From contig DEIW01000044.1 in the NCBI GenBank assembly GCA_002352705.1, positions 1 through 11,935 of the forward strand: 11,935 nucleotides of DNA, in the 5' to 3' direction. A model generated the notes under the pieces. It made no database searches. It worked only from the letters and a program-made list of their open reading frames with translations, and had not been told where the DNA came from. This DNA comes from Bacteroidales bacterium UBA2764 (GTDB lineage Bacteria; Bacteroidota; Bacteroidia; Bacteroidales; Paludibacteraceae). Positions 7,556 to 11,935 of the stretch are shown here, one piece after another; position 1 is the stretch's first letter, and each line of letters starts with the position of its first letter. The position numbers and the translations under genes are program-made.

Positions 7556-7621
7556 TTAGGCACTAAATTGGTGCCCATATAGCTCATCCATTTGGTCACT
7601 AACTTGCGCGGTGGCAATCAT
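7556..7621 (-). CDS. Possible 21-codon reading frame overlapping the DUF1016 stop (remnant?)
   Basis: An ATG overlaps the DUF1016 stop as ATGA and opens a 21-codon frame containing TAQVSDQMDELYG. It ends at TAA 7558-7556. The segment TAQVSDQ is encoded by a 21-bp exact copy of sequence inside the AlbA_2 gene and is read there in the same amino-acid phase. The agreement of DNA and reading frame suggests a leftover piece of a related gene rather than a new one. The frame could also couple translation to the SIR2 gene 35 nt downstream. There is no further support that it is expressed. Confidence 0.25.
   Translation of the reverse strand: MIATAQVSDQMDELYGHQFSA
7592..7612. repeat. 21-bp copy of AlbA_2-gene repeat sequence, at the edge of the AT-rich block
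   Basis: This segment is identical over 21 bp to 9020-9040 inside the AlbA_2 gene and in the same orientation. It lies directly after the DUF1016 stop, where composition drops towards the AT-rich SIR2 region. The two copies flank the DUF1016 gene and its promoter, so recombination between them would remove or duplicate that gene together with the AlbA_2 tail. A 21-bp chance match in 12 kb is very unlikely. Confidence 0.85.
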
Positions 7622-8697
7622 TTTTTCTGACTTTCTTGAATTGCTATCCGCTCACGAGCGTATGCAATAGCTTTCTGTAGTTTCTGCTCCAGCACTTTCT
7701 TGTCCGGCAGCATGGTCATATATTCCGCCACACGGATATTACTTTCCTCCAAATGCATAAGTTCCACATGTTCGTTATTCTTACCGGCACAGAGAATCAG
7801 GCCAATTGGAGCGTTTTCCCCTTCCACTCGCTCGTATTTCTCCAACCAACGCAGATACAACTCCATCTGACCTTTGTATGCCGCCTTGAACGAATCAATC
7901 TTCAAGTCAATAGCCACCAAACAATGCAAACGCCGATGGTAGAATAAGAGGTCAATATAATAGTCCTCGTTGTCAATAGTAATCCGTTTTTGCCGGGCAA
8001 GGAAAGCGAAATCAGAACCGAGTTCTTCAATGAACCGTTGCATCTCTGCCACGATAGCACTCTCCAGATCTTTCTCAGAATAAGTGTCTTTGAGTCCGAA
8101 AAGATGCAGCAGATACGGATCGCGGAACACCATATCCGGTGTCATTTTGTTCTCGTCCCGCAAAAGGGCAATATCATGTTTGATGGTCTCTTCCGGCTTG
8201 CGACTGATGGCTGTGCGCTCGTAGAGTTGCGAACTGATTTTCTCGCGCAATGTGCGCACGCTCCAGTGTTCGGTTATCGCCATTTGCTCATAGAACGAGC
8301 GTTTGAGCGGTTCGCGGATGGGGATAAGGGTGATGATATGGGACCACGGCAATTGTCGTGACAGTGTAACGACAATTTCAAAGTCTTGATACTCAGTCGC
8401 AAACTGCATCATCCGACGCAAATTCTTCTCCTCAAAACTATTTCCATACTCTTCTGCCAATTGTCGTGACACTGAAACGACAATTTGTTTTCCGTACTCT
8501 GCACGGCTGCCCTGCAGCACAAACGTATTGACAGCATTACCCACATTCCAATATAGTTGCGTTGTCTCATCGCTTACCACAGACGCAACGCGCTTGCGGG
8601 TGTTCTCTATGAGTTCCCGTAACTGCTGCATCAGCGGTTCCGCAATAACCGCAATCTGCGAGGAATTGCTTTGATTGATTTTCTCTATATCTGCCAT
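7618..8697 (-). CDS. YhcG/DUF1016-family PDDEXK nuclease domain protein
   Basis: The start chosen is ATG 8697 (MADIEKINQS), 359 residues; the frame extends to a TTG at 8727, which would lie almost at the predicted transcription start. Residues about 20-165 are the DUF1016 N-terminal helical region (LYWNVGNAV, YGKQIVVSVSRQL, NLRRMMQFA, SRQLPWSHIITLI, WSVRTLREKI). Residues about 190-345 are the PDDEXK nuclease-fold domain: FGLKDTYSEKDLE, FIEELGSDFAFLARQKRI, Asp249 in YYIDLLFYHR, and Asp264-x-Lys266 in VAIDLKIDSFK, where the family more often has Glu-x-Lys. The family is common in genomic islands beside restriction systems; its exact substrate is not settled. It has its own promoter-like element and heads the block leading to the SIR2 and AbiGi-like genes. 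The coding DNA holds two near-identical 29-bp hairpin repeats. It is close to the edge of the AT-rich block. Confidence 0.9.
   Translation of the reverse strand: MADIEKINQSNSSQIAVIAEPLMQQLRELIENTRKRVASVVSDETTQLYWNVGNAVNTFVLQGSRAEYGKQIVVSVSRQLAEEYGNSFEEKNLRRMMQFATEYQDFEIVVTLSRQLPWSHIITLIPIREPLKRSFYEQMAITEHWSVRTLREKISSQLYERTAISRKPEETIKHDIALLRDENKMTPDMVFRDPYLLHLFGLKDTYSEKDLESAIVAEMQRFIEELGSDFAFLARQKRITIDNEDYYIDLLFYHRRLHCLVAIDLKIDSFKAAYKGQMELYLRWLEKYERVEGENAPIGLILCAGKNNEHVELMHLEESNIRVAEYMTMLPDKKVLEQKLQKAIAYARERIAIQESQKK
8350..8378. repeat. 29-bp repeat, copy 1, with a perfect 9-bp inverted repeat
   Basis: This sequence matches 8458-8486 at 27 of 29 positions. It contains arms aattgtcgt (8351-8359) and acgacaatt (8369-8377) around a 9-nt loop, so it can form a hairpin in DNA or mRNA. 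It encodes EIVVTLSRQL of the DUF1016 protein. The family itself has two similar IV-x-x-SRQL segments, so part of the similarity is old, but the near identity at DNA level suggests recent conversion or selection. Confidence 0.85.
8458..8486. repeat. 29-bp repeat, copy 2, with a perfect 9-bp inverted repeat
   Basis: This is the second copy, 108 bp (36 codons) from the first, in phase with the reading frame. Arms are aattgtcgt (8459-8467) and acgacaatt (8477-8485), with loop gacactgaa. It encodes QIVVSVSRQL. The two differences from copy 1 both lie in the loop, so the stems are kept exactly. Recombination between copies would delete 36 codons without a frameshift. Confidence 0.85.
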
Positions 8698-8736
8698 AAA
8701 TCTTTGTCTGTTTTCTATTCGAAACAAATTTGCTTA

Positions 8737-8768
8737 CAAATTTACTGCTTTTTTCTGACGTATGCAAG
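8737..8768 (-). promoter_or_regulatory. Bacteroidetes-type promoter for the DUF1016 gene
   Basis: On the minus strand, TAAATTTG (8744-8737) fits the -7 consensus TAnnTTTG. CTTG (8768-8765), 20 bases upstream, fits the -33 TTTG box with one change. Transcription would start near 8730, giving a leader of about 33 nt to ATG 8697. This supports the ATG over the TTG at 8727. The site lies 20 nt past the AlbA_2 stop, so the DUF1016-SIR2-AbiGi group could be expressed independently of the receptor/AlbA_2 pair. Confidence 0.55.
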
Positions 8769-8785
8769 TTTTTGTGTGAGATAGG

Positions 8786-10300
8786 TTATACATTCTCGCT
8801 TTTTATTTGCATATAAAGTTGTTTGCCTTTTTCGGTCAAATAGTATTTCTGCTTGGAACTATTGGGTTTGTCCGGATATAACATTGCTATAACGCCGTTA
8901 GCTAATGCAGGTGTAGTGTACGATAATCTGAAATTCTCACGATGCTTTAGGTGTAACAGCTCCATTATTTCTCCTTTATTTTTAGATTCTTCTCCAATAA
9001 CTAAAATAAGTTTCTTGACTTGGTCACTAACTTGCGCGGTAACTTGCGCGGTAACTTGCGCGGTAACTTGGTCATTAACTTGTCCAGGTTCATTATGTAC
9101 CTGCGCTTCTTCATCGGTGGCGACGGGTATTTCGACGGCAAAGGCGGTGATGTAGTCCACCTTGAATTGCGGTTCGGGGTTGCCGTTCTCCGCCAGCTGA
9201 GATTTGACTTCACGGATGCCGTGGTTGAACATATTGACATAGTTGAGCGCGCGCATCATCTCCGCCAATACCGAATTACGGTAGTCATTCACGTTCGGGA
9301 AGTTCTCTGGTCGCGCCTGCCCATACAAGCCGCCCGGATTCATAATCTCTATATGGTCGTCAAACTGGTAGATCCGTGTGGGGGTGTTGGCTTGGTAGTC
9401 GCGATGCATGAGGGCATTCATGAGTAATTCACGAAGTGCTTTGTATGGATAGTTATAAACATCTTTCTCGCGTAAAATACTAATAGGTATAGGGCGTTTG
9501 GTGATGATAGCATCTTGTATAAAACTCTCCAAACGCGGCAATATAGAGAATAGCGGTCCCTCAAAACGGCGTTCGTTCAATATCTTTCCTCCTGTGTCTT
9601 TGCCCTCAAAGCGCACGAATTGCACCAAAGCACCCGGCATGAAATAGCGAGGATTTCTGCCAAACATAATCAATGCCGCATAAGTCGGGCAATGCCACTG
9701 CGTGTTATATAGATGAAGCGCCGCCAGTTGTTCTTCTATCGGGCGGTTGTCATGCTCCAGCACATCAGGGGCTATGGCACGTGGCAGGTAATCCTTTTGT
9801 ATAGTTTCTATATCCAAATCCTCTAACGTAGCCTCACGGCAAGGGCGAGTGTCAAAGGTCGGCAGGGAAGCAGCGCAACGCTCTGCAAGGATGCGTTCTT
9901 CCTCGCGCGAAGCAATGTCACGGCGCGGACCGATACGCACGAAAGTACGCCCGCGATAGCGTATGGGTGTCTCAAAAGAAGGTGTCACGTCCACTACCAG
10001 CACATCGCCTTCCGGTGTTTCTACCTTCTCGGTCGTCATCACCGGCAAAGGCAGTATATTTCCATCCGAACGAATGCCGCTGATACGTTTCATCAGGGTG
10101 TCATCCACTTTCAGACCGCTAATATGACCTCTGTCATCTACACCAATGAGCAAATAGCCGTGCTTGCGCTGACCGGGCAGGTCATTGGCAAAAGCACAGA
10201 TTGCTTCTTGAAATTTATCCATGTCACCGGTAGAAACCGTCCGCTCTATGCGGTAACTCTCGTCAAGATGGATTAGGTCATATAATTCTTGCAGTGTCAT
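8786..10300 (-). CDS. AlbA_2 (Schlafen-like) ATP-binding putative transcriptional regulator
   Basis: A 504-residue cytoplasmic protein. Residues about 12-140 are an AlbA_2/Schlafen-type nucleic-acid-binding domain: ESYRIERTVSTGDMDKFQEA, AICAFANDLPG, GYLLIGVDDRGHISGL, TFVRIGPRRDIASREEE. Residues about 280-400 form a GHKL-type ATPase domain with the N-box ELLMNALMHRDY (291-302, Asn295) and NPGGL (321-325). A linker at 405-428 reads QVND, QVTA three times, then QVSD, and is encoded by 12-bp repeats. The C-terminus (about 430-504) looks like a winged-helix DNA-binding domain ending in YYLTEKGKQLY. Members are usually called helix-turn-helix transcriptional regulators; their targets are mostly unknown and they are common in accessory islands. 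The start codon lies 1 nt after the receptor-fragment stop (TAATATG), so translation is probably coupled. The call is firm at family level. Confidence 0.9.
   Translation of the reverse strand: MTLQELYDLIHLDESYRIERTVSTGDMDKFQEAICAFANDLPGQRKHGYLLIGVDDRGHISGLKVDDTLMKRISGIRSDGNILPLPVMTTEKVETPEGDVLVVDVTPSFETPIRYRGRTFVRIGPRRDIASREEERILAERCAASLPTFDTRPCREATLEDLDIETIQKDYLPRAIAPDVLEHDNRPIEEQLAALHLYNTQWHCPTYAALIMFGRNPRYFMPGALVQFVRFEGKDTGGKILNERRFEGPLFSILPRLESFIQDAIITKRPIPISILREKDVYNYPYKALRELLMNALMHRDYQANTPTRIYQFDDHIEIMNPGGLYGQARPENFPNVNDYRNSVLAEMMRALNYVNMFNHGIREVKSQLAENGNPEPQFKVDYITAFAVEIPVATDEEAQVHNEPGQVNDQVTAQVTAQVTAQVSDQVKKLILVIGEESKNKGEIMELLHLKHRENFRLSYTTPALANGVIAMLYPDKPNSSKQKYYLTEKGKQLYMQIKSENV
9017..9088. 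repeat. In-frame 12-bp tandem repeat array in the AlbA_2 gene
   Basis: Six consecutive 12-bp units start with (g/a)acttg. The three central ones (9029-9040, 9041-9052, 9053-9064) are identical, aacttgcgcggt; flanking units end in gtcact, gtcatt and tccagg. Each unit encodes four residues of the form Q-V-x-x. Because the unit is a multiple of three, slippage would lengthen or shorten the linker between ATPase and winged-helix domains without breaking the frame. Confidence 0.95.
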
Positions 10301-10301
10301 A

Positions 10302-11849
10302 TTATCTTAAATCTACGGTGATTTTTAAATTATACCTTCTTCCTGTCAGGTAGTTCGGGCTTGCCCATTGCTGACCGTAGGCGTCGGCTACCCAGAAATA
10401 CGAGTTCACATTTCGCCATCCTACTACGTTGAATACCTCAAACTGGATAGCCCATTGCTTGACATGCTTGGCGCTTGGCTTGCGCATGAATTTCGCCGTC
10501 TGGGCGTTGAAGACATACGTAGCGCCGAGGTCAATACGTTTGTACATTGGCATACGTCCCCATGCCTGGTTATTACGCGGGGCGTAGTAGGGCTGACCTT
10601 CCGAAAACTGCATCTTTAGATGGAATTTGAGTTGAGGCAGGCGAGGAATGTAGTCCTGAAAAAGCATCGAGAAATTATACCGCTGTTCCGTAGGACTCGG
10701 GATCCATGCACCGCCTTCGTTCATTCGTTGCCGTGCTACCATGGTAGAGAAAGATATCCAACTGTCAGCCCCCGGCACTAATTCGCCGTATAACTTCAGA
10801 TCCAGACCACCGGCATAGCCGCGTGAATCATTGCGTCCGGAGTAGCGAACACGCACATTATCAACCGTATAGCTTTCCATGCGGTCGATATATTTGTAAT
10901 AACCCTCTGCTGTCAGTTTGAATGGTCTTCCCCATGCTCGGAAGTAATAATCGCCGCCCAGCACGACATGTACAGAGCGTTGTGCTTTCAAATCTCTGTT
11001 CAGTTGGATACGTGTCACACCCATTTCATCCGTTATAGTGTCACGCAACTCTTTGTAGAAAGGAGCTTGATAATATAAACCGGTTGCCAGACGGAAGCAG
11101 AAATCGCGTTTCCACCCCGGTATCCATTCTACGCTCGCCCGCGGTGAAGGAAGCACCTCGTTATTCCAGCTCCACCATTGGAGTCTTCCGCCTACTGTCA
11201 GGATCCATTGCCCGGAGCGGGTGTTCCACTTATGTTGGTTCTGGATATATGCTTGAACTCGGGCGGAAGTCATTGCGCTGTCGCCACGCATGGCGTAGTA
11301 TAGTTCCATCGAATGACCGTCATCGGGCATTGAATAACCGGCGGAGTCGCGCCATTCCCATTCACTGATCCGGTCTTTGATTCGTTCTGCCTGACCGCTC
11401 AAACCCCATGTAAGGAGGTTGTTCCCGTGAGTCCAACTGCCATGGTGCGCAAGTGAGAAAACACCCGCCTCCAAACTGTTACGGGCATGCTGGTGAAAAA
11501 TACCGGTGCCTAAAACAGAAGTCTGACCTTCACTCGGATCTTTCAGTTCGGTAGTTATATTGCCGGCTGATGAGCCGTCAGCTGGCGCATTGGACAACAC
11601 GTACTGGCCTGTGATGTCGAAATTCTCTCGTTCATTAGTGTAAAAACCGCTTGCGTCAAAACCTATTTCTACTTCTTCGCTGACTTGGCCTTTTGCGCTC
11701 AGTGCCCCAAAAGCGGTCAGGAATTTGTCTTTCTCCTGCCCCTCGTAATAGATATTCAGTGCTTTTGCGTTCTGCCCGCCGAATGACTCGCTCAGCGAAT
11801 CCGGAGAAAAACGGTAGTCGTTCTGACTCACGTTCCCCAAAAACGACAT
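10302..11849 (-). CDS. TonB-dependent receptor, barrel part only (5'-truncated)
   Basis: A 515-residue frame corresponding to the beta-barrel of a Bacteroidota TonB-dependent outer-membrane receptor. Recognisable segments are FGGQNAKALNIYYEGQEKD near residue 23, TNERENFDITGQYVLSNAP, PSPRASVEWIPG, FRLATGLYYQAPFYKELRD, AEGYYKYIDRMESY, GYAGGLDLKLYG, and the terminal MYKRIDLGATYVF and YNLKITVDLR. Full receptors are about 750-950 residues and begin with a signal peptide, often a carboxypeptidase-like domain, and a plug. All are missing here. An in-frame TGA lies about 50 nt before the ATG, and the short DNA upstream looks like a promoter and leader, not receptor coding sequence. The product has no signal peptide, so it should not reach the outer membrane; this is likely a decayed gene or a deletion join. 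The stop is 1 nt from the AlbA_2 start. The barrel assignment is secure; the functional state is doubtful. Confidence 0.85.
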   Translation of the reverse strand: MSFLGNVSQNDYRFSPDSLSESFGGQNAKALNIYYEGQEKDKFLTAFGALSAKGQVSEEVEIGFDASGFYTNERENFDITGQYVLSNAPADGSSAGNITTELKDPSEGQTSVLGTGIFHQHARNSLEAGVFSLAHHGSWTHGNNLLTWGLSGQAERIKDRISEWEWRDSAGYSMPDDGHSMELYYAMRGDSAMTSARVQAYIQNQHKWNTRSGQWILTVGGRLQWWSWNNEVLPSPRASVEWIPGWKRDFCFRLATGLYYQAPFYKELRDTITDEMGVTRIQLNRDLKAQRSVHVVLGGDYYFRAWGRPFKLTAEGYYKYIDRMESYTVDNVRVRYSGRNDSRGYAGGLDLKLYGELVPGADSWISFSTMVARQRMNEGGAWIPSPTEQRYNFSMLFQDYIPRLPQLKFHLKMQFSEGQPYYAPRNNQAWGRMPMYKRIDLGATYVFNAQTAKFMRKPSAKHVKQWAIQFEVFNVVGWRNVNSYFWVADAYGQQWASPNYLTGRRYNLKITVDLR

Positions 11850-11858
11850 CGTCCAAGG

Positions 11859-11886
11859 CTTTTGTCTTTTGTCTTTCGACTTTCGA
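11859..11886. repeat. Heptamer tandem repeats in the receptor-fragment leader
   Basis: Four consecutive 7-bp units: cttttgt twice (11859-11872), then ctttcga twice (11873-11886). They lie between the promoter-like box and the ATG at 11849. Changes in copy number would alter leader length. They could also be a trace of the rearrangement that removed the 5' part of the receptor gene. Confidence 0.8.
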
Positions 11887-11917
11887 CTATTATATCAGGT
11901 GTCTTCGAAAAACGATG

Positions 11918-11925
11918 CAAAGGTA
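11918..11925 (-). promoter_or_regulatory. Bacteroidetes -7 promoter box
   Basis: On the minus strand this reads TACCTTTG, a full match to TAnnTTTG and followed by CATCG as in many Bacteroidetes promoters. The expected -33 box would lie outside the window, so it cannot be checked. Transcription would begin near 11911, leaving a leader of about 60 nt before the receptor-fragment ATG. It would serve the receptor fragment and the AlbA_2 gene. Confidence 0.55.
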
Positions 11926-11935
11926 CTGCCTTTTT

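Noticed and set aside
7559..7575. Hairpin ggcac/gtgcc as a terminator after the DUF1016 gene
   Set aside because: The stem is only 5 bp with a 7-nt loop and no T-run follows on the coding strand, so it is too weak to call.
2280..7600. AT-rich block as a prophage, transposon or integron
   Set aside because: No integrase, transposase, phage structural gene or terminal inverted repeats are visible; only the composition shift and a 21-bp repeat near one edge support transfer.
8698..8727. TTG 8727 as the DUF1016 start
   Set aside because: It lies nearly at the predicted transcription start, and the ATG at 8697 begins a more typical family N-terminus.
9017..9088. CRISPR-like array
   Set aside because: The units are 12 bp, contiguous with no spacers, and encode a Q-V-x-x linker in frame.

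Overview
The window looks like chromosomal DNA of a Bacteroidota bacterium, probably a gut-type member of Bacteroidales. The evidence is a MutS N-terminus typical of that group, a TonB-dependent receptor barrel, FISUMP and caspase-family exported proteins, two matches to the Bacteroidetes -7 box TAnnTTTG, and no clear Shine-Dalgarno sites. I do not commit to a genus. All ten recognisable genes lie on the minus strand, so transcription runs from the right end of the window to the left.

Layout in order of transcription: (1) a promoter-like TACCTTTG and a heptamer-repeat leader, then a 5'-truncated TonB-dependent receptor barrel (11849-10302). It is joined with a 1-nt gap to an AlbA_2/Schlafen-like ATP-binding regulator (10300-8786) whose C-terminal linker is made of 12-bp repeats. 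(2) A second promoter-like element (8737-8768), then a YhcG/DUF1016 PDDEXK nuclease gene (8697-7618), a tiny overlapping reading frame, a SIR2-like protein (7520-6456) and an AbiGi-like abortive-infection protein (6433-5669). (3) Four genes for exported proteins, closely packed: a beta-sandwich plus outer-membrane barrel protein (5622-4732), a putative lipoprotein with three Fn3-like repeats and a FISUMP domain (4724-3246), a secreted caspase-family protease with two Ig-like domains (3228-1564), and a DUF4384 protein (1562-678). (4) The 5' end of mutS (543 to the window edge).

Base composition divides the window. Sampled lines are about 45-58% GC in much of 1-2220 and 7980-11850, but about 30-40% from about 2280 to 7600. 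The AT-rich block holds the SIR2 and AbiGi genes, the barrel and FISUMP genes, and the N-terminal half of the caspase gene. Its right edge lies beside a 21-bp copy of sequence from the AlbA_2 gene repeats. Its left edge falls inside the caspase gene, between the Ig-like part and the catalytic domain. This suggests acquired or exchanged DNA between older genes.

Working hypothesis: the right and middle parts are a small defence/accessory island (AlbA_2 regulator, PDDEXK nuclease, SIR2 + AbiGi-like pair). Next to it is a cell-envelope cassette in which a surface-type lipoprotein and barrel accompany an exported caspase and a DUF4384 partner. Whether the cytoplasmic SIR2/AbiGi pair and the envelope caspase cassette form one system is unproven, but they are colinear, have short gaps and share composition. 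The most unusual points are the SIR2 + AbiGi pairing without AbiGii, a His-to-Asn change in the SIR2 motif, the composition break inside the caspase gene, duplicated hairpin-forming repeats in the DUF1016 gene, and a receptor gene lacking its signal peptide and plug.
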